NCBI RefSeq assembly: GCF_018613935.1
Contig: NZ_JAGGPF010000009.1
Coordinates: 62,001 to 126,000 of the forward strand
Source of the DNA: Agromyces sp. ISL-38
GTDB lineage: Bacteria > Actinomycetota > Actinomycetes > Actinomycetales > Microbacteriaceae
Direction: 5' to 3'
DNA length: 64,000 bases
Numbering within the stretch: the stretch's first letter is position 1; each line of letters begins with the position of its first letter. The notes under the pieces were generated by a model that did not search any database, was not told where the DNA came from, and worked only from the letters and a program-made list of their open reading frames with translations. The position numbers and the translations under genes were made by a program. This document shows, in pieces, positions 18,140 through 26,334 of this stretch.

Positions 18140-18728
18140 GACTGCCGAGCCTCGACGCGGTGGACAGTGCCCGAACGACAGCGGTGACCGCGGCGTCGAT
18201 GACGCGGGCCGATGCCTCGTAGATCTCGGCCGGGCGGCCATAAGGGTCAACGATGTCGTCGTCGGCCGGCTCGGCCGGTGGTGCAGCGAAGCCACGGTTC
18301 ATCGAGATCGCGCCGATGACGTCGACCGGCGAGGCCACTGACGCGAGGCTCGCTGCACCCTCGGGATTGCTGTCGAGAAAGGCGGCGATGCGCGCGAACT
18401 CCGCGAGCGTGTATGCGCGCCGTGCCGACCTCGGCACGAGCGACGCGACGGCGGCACGGTGTTCCCTCGCGGCCGTGAGCACCAGGTCGGCGTCGTCGAT
18501 GAGCGACTCGGTGAGCTGTCTCGCGATGTGTCGGTCGGGAACGCCGCCATAGCGCAGCGACAGGGCGGATGCCTCCTGGGGCATTCCTTGCCCCACGAGC
18601 GCAGCGGTGCCGCCGCTGCTCACCGAGGCGTCGATCCCCGCGGTCGCCAACCGCGCCGCGAGCAGTTGCTCTGCGAGCGGCGAACGGCACACGTTTCCCG
18701 TGCACACGACGAGGATCGACAGACTCAT
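18126..18728 (-). CDS. Low-molecular-weight protein-tyrosine phosphatase
   Basis: A 200-residue phosphatase with the P-loop VCTGNVCRSPLAEQ at residues 8-21 (nucleophile Cys9, Arg15) and a C-terminal DPYG supplying the general-acid Asp. The family dephosphorylates the tyrosine cluster of BY-kinases (Wzb-Wzc and CpsB-CpsD logic). The gene overlaps the BY-kinase gene by 4 bp (ATGA), strong contextual support. A middle segment (about 100-160) is longer than in the shortest Wzb proteins. Confidence 0.92.
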   Translation of the reverse strand: MSLSILVVCTGNVCRSPLAEQLLAARLATAGIDASVSSGGTAALVGQGMPQEASALSLRYGGVPDRHIARQLTESLIDDADLVLTAAREHRAAVASLVPRSARRAYTLAEFARIAAFLDSNPEGAASLASVASPVDVIGAISMNRGFAAPPAEPADDDIVDPYGRPAEIYEASARVIDAAVTAVVRALSTASRLGSRGAA

Positions 18729-20134
18729 GCCGTCGCCCCTGTCGGCGCGGAGGTGTAGCCGTAGCCGTAACCGTATCCGTACCCATACCTGCCGTAGCCG
18801 TACGCATCGGGGCCCTTGGTCGGCATCATCGTGAGCACCACACCTGAAACCGGCGCGTCGACGTTGGCAAGAGCGGCGAGCGCACCCTTCAGTTGGCCCT
18901 TGTGCGCCCGACCCGCGGAGACGACGACGATCGTGCCGCCGACGGCCTGCGCGAGCACCGCGGCATCCGTCACCGGAAGCAACGGCGGAGCATCGAACAG
19001 CACGACGTCGAACGCCCGGCCGAGCTCGGCGATCGTCGTCGCCATCGCCTTCGAGCCGAGCAATTCACTCGGGTTCGGCGGGACCCGGCCCGCGGGCAGC
19101 ACGTAGAGGTTGTTGCGGCCCCAGTGCTGCACGACGTCTTGCAGTTCAGCGCGACCGATGAGCAGGTCGCTGAGCCCCACTGCGCCCTCGATGCCGAGGT
19201 ACTCCGCGAGCTTCGGTCGTCGAAGGTCGGAGTCGACGAGGAGCACCCGCCCGCCGGCATCGGCGAGCGCGATGGCGAGGTTCGACGCCGTCGTCGACTT
19301 GCCCTCGGCCTCGACGGAGGAGGTCACCACGAAGGCACGGTTCTCGCGCCCGGCGTCGAGGAACTGCAGGTTCGTGCGCAGCGTGCGGAACGACTCCGCG
19401 CGCGGCGAGTGCGGGTCGGCGTGCACGATGAGCGGGCGCTCTTTCGCCTTCGGGTCGAACACGATACCGCCGATGATCGGTGCGTCGGTGACCGCCTCGA
19501 CATCACGCTCGTTGCGGATGCGCGTGTCGAGCGTCTCGCGGAGCACGGAGATGCCGACACCGAGAGCGAGCCCCACGAGCGCGCCGAGCGCGACGTTGAG
19601 CGGCACATTCGGGCTCACCGGCCGCTGCGGCACCGCGGCGTGCTGCACGAGCGTGAGTCGCACTGGGGAACTCGCGGCGGATTCATCCGTGGCCTGGGTC
19701 GTCTCGATCGACTGGACCACCTCGGTGAGGCTTTCGGACACGGCCGTCGCGATCTCTGCGGCGAGCGCCGGGTCTTCATCGACGACGGTGATGTCGATGA
19801 GCGTGGTGTCGAGCGGCGCCGTGGCCGTGACCTGGGCGGTGAGCTGCTCACTGGTTCTATCGATCTCGAGCTTCGAGATCACGGGCAGCAGCACGATCGG
19901 CGTGGTCGCGAGGTCGGCGTAGGTCTTCACCCGCTGCTGCGTGAAGCTGTTGCCCTGCTGCAAATCGGTTGCGCTCGTGCCGCCCGAGGTTGAGACGAAC
20001 ACCTTGGCCGACGAGCTGAACTTCGGTGTCTGCAAGAGCGAGAAGGTCGCCGCCGCGCCGACGCCCACGAGCGTCAGCATGACGATCAGGACCCAGCTCT
20101 TCTGCAGAATGCGGATGTAGTCGCGTAGCTCCAC
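18725..20134 (-). CDS. Chain-length determinant fused to BY-tyrosine kinase (Wzz/CpsCD-type)
   Basis: A 469-residue fusion. Residues 1-195 are the Wzz domain: helix near 13-33, extracellular part, second helix (NVALGALVGLALGVGISVL) preceded by the Pro-rich motif PQRPVSPNVPLN. Residues 230-430 form the kinase: SVEAEGKSTTASNLA (Walker A), VLLVDSDLRRPK (Walker A'), VVLFDAPPLLPVTDA (Walker B). The tail GYGRYGYGYGYGYGYTS is a tyrosine-glycine cluster, the autophosphorylation site class that the adjacent phosphatase would reverse; its DNA is a run of CCGTA-type hexamers. It starts at GTG 20134, with GGGG upstream, and is the first gene of the long EPS operon. Confidence 0.93.
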   Translation of the reverse strand: MELRDYIRILQKSWVLIVMLTLVGVGAAATFSLLQTPKFSSSAKVFVSTSGGTSATDLQQGNSFTQQRVKTYADLATTPIVLLPVISKLEIDRTSEQLTAQVTATAPLDTTLIDITVVDEDPALAAEIATAVSESLTEVVQSIETTQATDESAASSPVRLTLVQHAAVPQRPVSPNVPLNVALGALVGLALGVGISVLRETLDTRIRNERDVEAVTDAPIIGGIVFDPKAKERPLIVHADPHSPRAESFRTLRTNLQFLDAGRENRAFVVTSSVEAEGKSTTASNLAIALADAGGRVLLVDSDLRRPKLAEYLGIEGAVGLSDLLIGRAELQDVVQHWGRNNLYVLPAGRVPPNPSELLGSKAMATTIAELGRAFDVVLFDAPPLLPVTDAAVLAQAVGGTIVVVSAGRAHKGQLKGALAALANVDAPVSGVVLTMMPTKGPDAYGYGRYGYGYGYGYGYTSAPTGATA

Positions 20135-20316
20135 TCAGACCCCGTGTTCCCCCCACGAACGCGAAAGTCGCGCCCGCCCCCCTTGTAACCCGATACGGCT
20201 ATGTTCGCATCGGATGCGACCGATCTTGTCACGATACGATGACGTCGAGATTAACGCATGACGATCGGGGCATAGCTCAGATGATGGGCTTCCCCCGAAG
20301 CAATACGCTGTCCCCC

Positions 20317-21105
20317 ATGACCAAAGATGCCCCGGAAGCCGACGACCTGTCAACTTCTCAGGGCGTTCCGGCCCCCTCAGCCCCGATCTGGGGGGTGGCG
20401 GATGCCGCCTTTGGCACGATATTCGCGATCCTCTGCGTGCTCGGCTGGACGGCGCTCGTGCGCACTGTCATCATCGATCCGGCGGTCCAGGTGCTCGGGG
20501 CGTACCTCGCCGTGTGGATCCCGCTCCTCGGCGGGGTGCTCGTGGCGAGCTTCGTTCGCGGGCGGCGTTCGCTGACCCTCGACTTCGGCTTGCGCTTCAC
20601 CTGGCTCGACCTCTGCTGGGGCGTCGGCCTCGGTCTGCTCGCGCGCGCCGCCGTGAGCGGCATCGAGCTCGCGACATCCGGTCGCGTCGCCGGTTTCGGC
20701 GTGCGGCTCGAGCTGCCGACCGGGTTCGAGCTGTGGTTCGGGGTGCTCCTCGCCCCGATCGTGCTCGGACCGCTCGTGGAGGAGCTGTTCTTCCGCGGAC
20801 TCGTGCTTCGCGCGGTGGAGCGCGGTGCGGGCGTCGGCGGTCACGGCAGCGGCGATGATCGCACAGATCGCCGCACGCGCGTCGCCGCGGCATCCGTCGC
20901 CGTGCTCACTTCGGCGCTCGTGTTCGCACTGCTGCACGTGACGCAGGCAGCGACGGTGTCTGAGGCGTGGCGGTCGGGTGCCGGCAGTCTCGTGTTCGGC
21001 CTCGCCGCCGGAGTCGCGACCGTGCTGACCGGGCGCCTCGGCGCGGCGATCATCGGTCACATGGTCTTCAACGGAGTACTGATCGCGGCGGTACTCAGCG
21101 CGTGA
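20317..21105 (+). CDS. CPBP (CAAX-like) intramembrane metalloprotease
   Basis: A 262-residue membrane protein of the ABI/CPBP family with the three conserved motifs: EELFFRG (Glu-Glu-X3-Arg), FALLHV and HMVFN. Family members are glutamate-type intramembrane proteases, some linked to bacteriocin immunity or protein prenyl processing; the substrate here is unknown. No Shine-Dalgarno sequence precedes ATG 20317, but TACGCT lies 7 bases before it, consistent with a leaderless mRNA. An in-frame ATG pair at 20281 is an alternative start. The gene is divergent from the EPS operon. Confidence 0.85.
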   Translation: MTKDAPEADDLSTSQGVPAPSAPIWGVADAAFGTIFAILCVLGWTALVRTVIIDPAVQVLGAYLAVWIPLLGGVLVASFVRGRRSLTLDFGLRFTWLDLCWGVGLGLLARAAVSGIELATSGRVAGFGVRLELPTGFELWFGVLLAPIVLGPLVEELFFRGLVLRAVERGAGVGGHGSGDDRTDRRTRVAAASVAVLTSALVFALLHVTQAATVSEAWRSGAGSLVFGLAAGVATVLTGRLGAAIIGHMVFNGVLIAAVLSA

Positions 21106-21124
21106 GCCGTGCCCGGCGACCCGC

Positions 21125-21766
21125 TCAGTGGCGACCGTTGAGCACGCCGCCGCTCTCTTCGAGGTAGCAGACGCCGCAGAGCGATTCGTAGGTGACCTCG
21201 TGCACCCGGCCCTCGCTCAGTTCGGTCGAGGCGTCGATGGCCACCTGGTCGCCGGTGAACACGAAGACACCGTCGATCTTGCGCGCGTTGAAGATCGCCT
21301 TGCGACCGCAGCGGCAGATCGTCTTCAGCTCCTCGACGGCGTGCGCGATCTCGAGGAGGCGGCGGCTGCCGGGGAAGGCGACCGTCTGGAAGTCGGTGCG
21401 GATGCCGTAGGCGAGCACCGGGATGTCGTCGAGGAGCGCGATGCGCAGCAGGTCGTCGACCTGGTCGGAGCTCAGGAACTGCGCCTCGTCGATGAGCAGG
21501 CAGCTCACATCACGACCGTGGCCTTCGATGATTCGCGTGCGGTGCTGCTGGAACCGCTCGATGACGCTCGTGTCGGGCTCGATCGTGAAGTCGACCTCAC
21601 GCACGTTGCCGAGCCGCGAGACGATGTCGCGATCGCCCTTCGTGTCGACGGCCGGCTTCGCGAGCAGTACCTGATGGCCCCGTTCCTCATAGTTGAACGC
21701 CGCCTGGAGCAACGCCGTCGACTTGCCGGAGTTCATCGCCCCATAGCGGAAGTACAGCTTCGCCAT
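21125..21766 (-). CDS. tdk: Thymidine kinase
   Basis: A 213-residue type II thymidine kinase. Motifs: Walker A GAMNSGKST (9-17), lid and Walker B region LLIDEAQFL with the catalytic Glu, and the zinc site CRCG plus CGVCY near the C-terminus (four cysteines). It phosphorylates thymidine with ATP in the pyrimidine salvage pathway. Its ATG directly abuts the response-regulator stop (TAGATG), so it is translationally coupled to the two-component genes upstream, an unusual partnership for which no functional link is evident. Confidence 0.95.
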   Translation of the reverse strand: MAKLYFRYGAMNSGKSTALLQAAFNYEERGHQVLLAKPAVDTKGDRDIVSRLGNVREVDFTIEPDTSVIERFQQHRTRIIEGHGRDVSCLLIDEAQFLSSDQVDDLLRIALLDDIPVLAYGIRTDFQTVAFPGSRRLLEIAHAVEELKTICRCGRKAIFNARKIDGVFVFTGDQVAIDASTELSEGRVHEVTYESLCGVCYLEESGGVLNGRH

Positions 21767-22459
21767 CTATTCGAGGTATCCGTCCTCCGCCGCACGGCGG
21801 ATCAACTCCGACTTGCGGCTCGCAGGCCGGTCGGCCTTCGCGTACTTCTCCCGCACGCGCCGGAGGTAGGTCTTCGCCGTCTCGTACCCGACATCCATGC
21901 GGCGGCTCACCTCAACAGTACTGAGGCCCTGCACGTAGTACCGCAGGGCTCGCTCCTCGGCGGGGCTGAGGTGCACGCCGTCGTGGACTTCGACGGGTTG
22001 CGTCGCCGTGTCAGCCGGGTGCCCGTGGTGGGATCCGGCGGCTCGTGACGGATGCCGCGGCAGCCGCTCGCCGCGAGCCGCTCGTCGTGCCATCTCGACG
22101 AGCTCGTCGGCGGGAAGCGTCTTCGATACGAATCCCGCCGCGCCGGCCGCGAGCGATCGATCGCGCGACTTGTCGTCGTCGAGCGCCGTGACGACGAGCA
22201 CCTTCGCGCCCGCGGCCCGGCACGCGCGGATGCGCGATTCGATCGAAACGGTGTCGCCGAGCTGCAGGTCCATCAGCACGAGATCGACGGGGAACTGGGG
22301 GCTCCTGATCAGCTCCATCCAGCTGGTCGCGCGCAACACGACTTCGAAATCGGGCGCGCGATCTTCGAACCATCTGGCGAGGCTGTCGACGATGAGTCCG
22401 TGATCGTCGAGCAGCGCGAGTCGGTACGGGTTGGTCGCTCGGGACTCATTCGGCGACAT
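21767..22459 (-). CDS. NarL/LuxR-type response regulator
   Basis: A 230-residue regulator; ATG 22459 has GGAG nine bases upstream and overlaps the upstream gene by 14 bp. Receiver domain: acidic pair LLDDH (Asp18, Asp19), phosphoacceptor in LVLMDLQLGD (Asp64), Lys in GFVSKTLP. C-terminal LuxR helix-turn-helix: LSPAEERALRYYVQGLSTVEVSRRMDVGYETAKTYLRRVREKY. It should be phosphorylated by the histidine kinase encoded at 23585-24802 and then bind DNA. The target genes cannot be read from the sequence. Confidence 0.9.
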   Translation of the reverse strand: MSPNESRATNPYRLALLDDHGLIVDSLARWFEDRAPDFEVVLRATSWMELIRSPQFPVDLVLMDLQLGDTVSIESRIRACRAAGAKVLVVTALDDDKSRDRSLAAGAAGFVSKTLPADELVEMARRAARGERLPRHPSRAAGSHHGHPADTATQPVEVHDGVHLSPAEERALRYYVQGLSTVEVSRRMDVGYETAKTYLRRVREKYAKADRPASRKSELIRRAAEDGYLE

Positions 22460-23588
22460 AACTGAACTCCACCGTGACATTCTCTCGCGTTTGCGTTGAT
22501 TCCGCGCGTAATGCAACCGCACGTGCCACGACGACGAACCGCTCGAGCTCGCGACGGGATGGCGGCGCCCCGCCGGTCTGGGTCGTGAGGGTGATCTTTC
22601 GGCGTTCACCGTCACGTGCGAACACGACACGGATGGCGCTCGAGCGCGCAGCATCGCCGAGCCACGAGATGAGGGCGGTGAGCGCCGAGCGCTGGTCGCC
22701 GCCGAGATCGGCTGCCGCTCCCGCCGGATCGACGACGACGGTCTCGACGCCCCGACTCTGCTGCACGTTCGCCGCGAGGTCGTCGAGCCAGGTGGACTCG
22801 ATGCCGGCCTTCAGCGCTCGACGCAACGCCTCGGCGAGTTCGCGGGCACGATCGGCGTCGCCAACCGAGATGCGATCGGCGGTCATCACACCGGCGAGGA
22901 ATGGCAGCACTTCACGCCCGAGCACCGAGACTCGGCTCTGCTGCACCGAGCGCGCGATGCCGGCGCGCAACTCGGCATCGCGCTGCAATGCCGCCCGATT
23001 CGCTTCGCGCTGCCACGCGAGCGTCTCGCCGACGATCGAATACGCGTAGCCCGCCGCGGCCGCCGACATCGCGAGCGTCGGCGCGGAGTTCACGGCGATG
23101 AGAGCGCCGATCGGCGCAGACCCGGCCGTGTACGTGGAGGTGCCGATCACGAGGATCGACACCACTGCCGACGATATCGCGCCGGCCAGGAGCAGTGAGA
23201 CCCACGTGCAATACGGTGCGACCGAGAGGATGAGCAGTCCGATCACGGCCGGTCCGAAGTTGTCGTAGAGATACGTGTCGGCGCCGATCGTGCTCACATA
23301 CTCGGCGATCGCCGCTCCGACGCCGAACGCCACCACGAGCCAGAGTCGGTCGGTCGTGAACGGCGCACGGGCCGGTGACGCGGAGATCGGGGCGGCTGTG
23401 CCGGCAGCGGCGACGAGCGCGATCGCGAACACCGCGGCGAACGGCGAACCCACTTCTCCCCAGTGCAACCACGTCAGCACGATCGCGGTACCGACCGCGA
23501 CCACCGCGCCGATCGAGACGATCGGCGCGGCCGTGATGCCGCCGATGGGGTCGGCCTCCTGCTGGGTGAGCCGCATCCTCGCGCTCAT
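22446..23588 (-). CDS. Degenerate sensor-kinase-like membrane protein
   Basis: A 380-residue protein with about five N-terminal membrane helices and a coiled segment (SIVGETLAWQREANRAALQRDAELRAGIARS), then a C-terminal region shaped like a kinase ATPase domain. I find no LHD-type phosphoacceptor histidine, no Asn box and no DXGXG loop: the expected positions read GGDQRSALTALISWLGDAAR and QTGGAPPSR. It overlaps both neighbours (4 bp with the true kinase, 14 bp with the response regulator), so the three genes form one unit. A pseudokinase or signalling partner is the likely role. Confidence 0.75.
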   Translation of the reverse strand: MSARMRLTQQEADPIGGITAAPIVSIGAVVAVGTAIVLTWLHWGEVGSPFAAVFAIALVAAAGTAAPISASPARAPFTTDRLWLVVAFGVGAAIAEYVSTIGADTYLYDNFGPAVIGLLILSVAPYCTWVSLLLAGAISSAVVSILVIGTSTYTAGSAPIGALIAVNSAPTLAMSAAAAGYAYSIVGETLAWQREANRAALQRDAELRAGIARSVQQSRVSVLGREVLPFLAGVMTADRISVGDADRARELAEALRRALKAGIESTWLDDLAANVQQSRGVETVVVDPAGAAADLGGDQRSALTALISWLGDAARSSAIRVVFARDGERRKITLTTQTGGAPPSRRELERFVVVARAVALRAESTQTRENVTVEFSYVAE

Positions 23589-24802
23589 TCGCCGCCCTCC
23601 GGCACGGTCAACACGATCGTCGTGCCGATGCCCTTCGTCGACCAGAGACGCACGGTGCCCTGCTCCTGCTCGATGCGGGCCCGGATCGACGTTCGCAGGC
23701 CGATGCGATCTTCGGGCACCTCGTGCTCGTCGAAGCCGACCCCGCTGTCCATGACGGCGATCGTCACCTCACCGCCGGCGAGCCCGACGGCGACCTCGGC
23801 TTCGCCGACGCCCGCGTGCCGTGCGACGTTGATGAGGCATTGCGCCACCGCCGCATCGAGGGCGGCGGCTCGACGCGGTCCGAGCTCGCCGAGCACTTCG
23901 AGGTCGCCGGTCACGCGAATCTCGAGTCCTGCGTTGGCCGCCGCCGCGACGGCGTGCGGCAGCCGTTCCACGTCGACGGATGCCGGTGGGCGAGCGGCCG
24001 CTCGTTCCCTGGTGTTGCCCGAGCCACCGGCCTCGGCGTGATCAGTCGCCCAGTCGCGGCCGACGATGAGGCCGAGGTCCTGCCGGATGCCGACGCGCAA
24101 GCGCTCGTCGACCGGCCCCGAGCCCGCCGCCGCGATCGCGACGAGGTGGCTGAGCGCGGTGTCGTGGAGCCTGGCGGTGGCGCGGAGCTCGTAGTCGTGG
24201 CGGATCTCGAGCTCGTGGGACTGCTGGCTCGCACGATGAAGCCCCGCAGTGTGGCGCGAGTCCGACCGGCGGCTCAACCCGTCGAACGTGCGCACGACGA
24301 CGACCAGCCCGAATGCAGCCGCGGCGGCCAGGTTCGGTGCGTAGGTGCCGCCGACGAGCGCGACGCCGAGGAAGGTCGCCGCCTCGCCGAGCGCGTACCC
24401 GAGCGTCGCCCAGATGAGTGCCGTCACGGAACCGCTCCCTGCACCGCCTACGAGGAGCAGGGCAACGAGTGGGAGCGCGGTGAGCGCGTTGTTCGTTGTC
24501 GCGAATCCGCCTTCGGAGTCCATGATGAGCACCGTGAGCGCACACACGACAGCCGCACCGACGACGAGGTAGACCACGGTGAGTGTCACGGTCGAATAGA
24601 TGGAGACGGCGACGAGGAACACGGCCATGGCGAGTGTGAGGATGAACGCCGCCCAGTCGTCGATGTTGCCGAAGAGAATCGCGGCGACGAATGCGACGGT
24701 CGCGGCGACGGCAAGACACGTGAAGGCCGCGAAGTGGCCCGCAGTGGCGAGGGCGCGGCTCATGGAGTCGCGTGCGAGGTGGCCGGGTAAGCCCAACGTC
24801 AT
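23585..24802 (-). CDS. Sensor histidine kinase (HisKA_3/NarX-type)
   Basis: A 405-residue membrane kinase; ATG 24802 has GGGGGAG eight bases upstream. It has about five hydrophobic N-terminal segments, then RATARLHDTALSHLVAIAA with the phosphoacceptor His in the Leu-His-Asp motif, the Asn box CLINVARHAG, DSGVGFD, and GLRTSIRARIEQEQGTV. It would autophosphorylate and pass phosphate to the regulator two genes downstream. No extracellular sensor domain is visible, so the signal is probably sensed in the membrane, possibly by the degenerate partner. Confidence 0.9.
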   Translation of the reverse strand: MTLGLPGHLARDSMSRALATAGHFAAFTCLAVAATVAFVAAILFGNIDDWAAFILTLAMAVFLVAVSIYSTVTLTVVYLVVGAAVVCALTVLIMDSEGGFATTNNALTALPLVALLLVGGAGSGSVTALIWATLGYALGEAATFLGVALVGGTYAPNLAAAAAFGLVVVVRTFDGLSRRSDSRHTAGLHRASQQSHELEIRHDYELRATARLHDTALSHLVAIAAAGSGPVDERLRVGIRQDLGLIVGRDWATDHAEAGGSGNTRERAAARPPASVDVERLPHAVAAAANAGLEIRVTGDLEVLGELGPRRAAALDAAVAQCLINVARHAGVGEAEVAVGLAGGEVTIAVMDSGVGFDEHEVPEDRIGLRTSIRARIEQEQGTVRLWSTKGIGTTIVLTVPEGGE

Positions 24803-24943
24803 CGGGTTTCTCCCCCTTGCTTCCGCCCTCGGCGCGACGATCTGCTTTCGGGCTTCTGCGGATTATCCCAGTTTGTGGGCGGCCGGCGCAGCCCTGGGCG
24901 CTCGCCGCGCCGTCGCCGCACCATGATCGGGTCGACTGCTTAC

Positions 24944-26008
24944 TCAGAAGAGGGCAGCCGGATCGGCCGGGCTGCCGAAGATCTCGGGAAGCTCGACGGC
25001 CGCTCCGCCGGTAAGCGCGGTCGAGCGGATGCCGCCGGTGACCGGATCTTCGCGACCGCGCTCGAGTCCGTGCGCCCTGATCAGCGGCCGGATCCGTTCA
25101 CCGAGCCAGCGCCGGTACGCCTTCGGCGCGTACGCGTTGTTGCCGTAGTACATCGACCGATACTTCGGCACGAGCTCGGGATGTTCTCGTTCGAGCCACT
25201 GCATGAACCACGGTTTCACGCCGGCCTTGAGATGCAGCGCGGTGTAGAGCACACTCGTGGCGCCGGCGGCCTTCGCCTGCCGCAGCGCATCGTCGAGGTG
25301 CGCCTTCGTGTCGGTGAGGTACGGCAGGATCGGCATGAGGAAGACGGCACACTCGAGGCCGGCCTCCCGAACTGCCGAAACGGTCGCGAGCCGCGCCTTC
25401 GCGCTGGGCGTGCCCGGCTCGACCGATTGCTGCAGCTCGTGGTCGTAGATCGCGATCGACATCGCGACGTCGACGGGCACGAGCTTGGCAGCTTCGGCGA
25501 TGAGGGGCAGGTCGCGGCGCAGCAACGTGCCCTTCGTGAGGATGCTGAACGGCGTGCCGCTCGTGGCGAGCGCGTCGATGATGCCCGGCATGAGGGAGTA
25601 GCGGCCCTCGGCCCGCTGGTAGGGGTCGGTGTTCGTGCCGAGCGCCACCGCATCGCGTCGCCACGACGGCTTCGCCAGCTCAGTGCGCAGCACGTCGGCG
25701 ACGTTCACCTTCACGATGATCTGGCGATCGAAGTCGTCACCGGCGTCGAGGTCGAGATAGGTGTGCGTGGGCCTCGCGAAGCAGTAGCGGCATGCATGCG
25801 TGCAGCCCCGGTAGGGGTTGATGGTCCAGCCGAAGGGCATCGCGGACTGGCCGGGCACCTTGTTGAGCGCCGACTTCGCGAGCACCTCGTGGAAGGTCAC
25901 GCCCGCGAACTCGGGGGTCTGCACCGAGCGCACGAGGTTGTTGAGCTTCGCGAGCCCGGGCAGTGCGTCGGATTGCTCCACGCCGAGTTCCTGCCCGCTC
26001 CACCTCAT
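24944..26008 (-). CDS. Rv2578c/SplB-like radical SAM protein under an SOS box
   Basis: A 354-residue radical SAM protein. ATG 26008 is chosen because the SOS box lies just upstream; a longer frame to 26134 would contain it. CTHACRYC (Cys69, Cys73, Cys76) is the CX3CX2C 4Fe-4S site, preceded by WTINPYRG, the pattern of the Rv2578c family related to spore photoproduct lyase. Others: GTNTDPYQRAEGRYSLMPGIIDAL and SILTKGTLLRRDL. The substrate is unproven; kinship to SplB and the LexA-type operator point to DNA-damage response. No good Shine-Dalgarno sequence is seen. The 141 bp between this gene and the kinase hold nothing I recognise. Confidence 0.87.
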   Translation of the reverse strand: MRWSGQELGVEQSDALPGLAKLNNLVRSVQTPEFAGVTFHEVLAKSALNKVPGQSAMPFGWTINPYRGCTHACRYCFARPTHTYLDLDAGDDFDRQIIVKVNVADVLRTELAKPSWRRDAVALGTNTDPYQRAEGRYSLMPGIIDALATSGTPFSILTKGTLLRRDLPLIAEAAKLVPVDVAMSIAIYDHELQQSVEPGTPSAKARLATVSAVREAGLECAVFLMPILPYLTDTKAHLDDALRQAKAAGATSVLYTALHLKAGVKPWFMQWLEREHPELVPKYRSMYYGNNAYAPKAYRRWLGERIRPLIRAHGLERGREDPVTGGIRSTALTGGAAVELPEIFGSPADPAALF

Positions 26009-26015
26009 AGCGATA

Positions 26016-26033
26016 TTCGAACACATGTTCGAA
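26016..26033 (-). promoter_or_regulatory. SOS box (LexA operator)
   Basis: TTCGAACACATGTTCGAA: perfect 7-bp half-sites TTCGAAC/GTTCGAA around ACAT, matching the Gram-positive/mycobacterial LexA consensus CGAAC-N4-GTTCG. It ends 8 bases before ATG 26008 of the radical SAM gene, where repression would block expression. Confidence 0.85.
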
Positions 26034-26200
26034 TGAACGGCAAGCGGATGCCTCGGCGTGCCGCGGCTCGGCCGAGGCATCCGCACCGGTTCTTCAGGGG
26101 CGCCGCGAGCCGCGAGCATGTCACTGTCCGCCACGTGAGTTTCGCCTCACATGAGGCAAGACTCACAGGACGCAGCGGCGAACTCACACCAACGCTTGGG

Positions 26201-26264
26201 AGGACATTGCGAGATTTGGAGGACATCGGCGGGGGCGAACGTCCTCCGAATCGCGCAAAGTCCT
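26201..26264. repeat. 64-bp four-half-site intergenic element, copy A
   Basis: Half-sites: AGGAC at 26201 and 26220, GTCCT at 26241 and 26260, spaced 19, 21 and 19 bp, identical to copies B and C. The whole arms (26194-26227 and 26238-26271) pair at 27 of 34 positions. It lies 71 bp past the ABC-F stop (26335) in a 300-bp gap (26034-26334) that otherwise shows nothing I recognise. Confidence 0.85.
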
Positions 26265-26334
26265 CCGAACCGTGGACGGCCTCGCAGCGACGCGCGGGGC
26301 GGGGCGGGCGCGCCCTGCCGGCCGGCCGGGCGCG

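Noticed and set aside
20270-20345. tRNA-like beginning GGGGCATAGCTCAG
   Set aside because: No matching acceptor stem, anticodon arm or T loop follows; it is upstream of the CPBP gene.
26194-26271. Element copy A as a simple intrinsic terminator
   Set aside because: No T-tract; the fixed half-site spacing shared with copies B and C, including copy C with poor pairing, fits a terminator badly.
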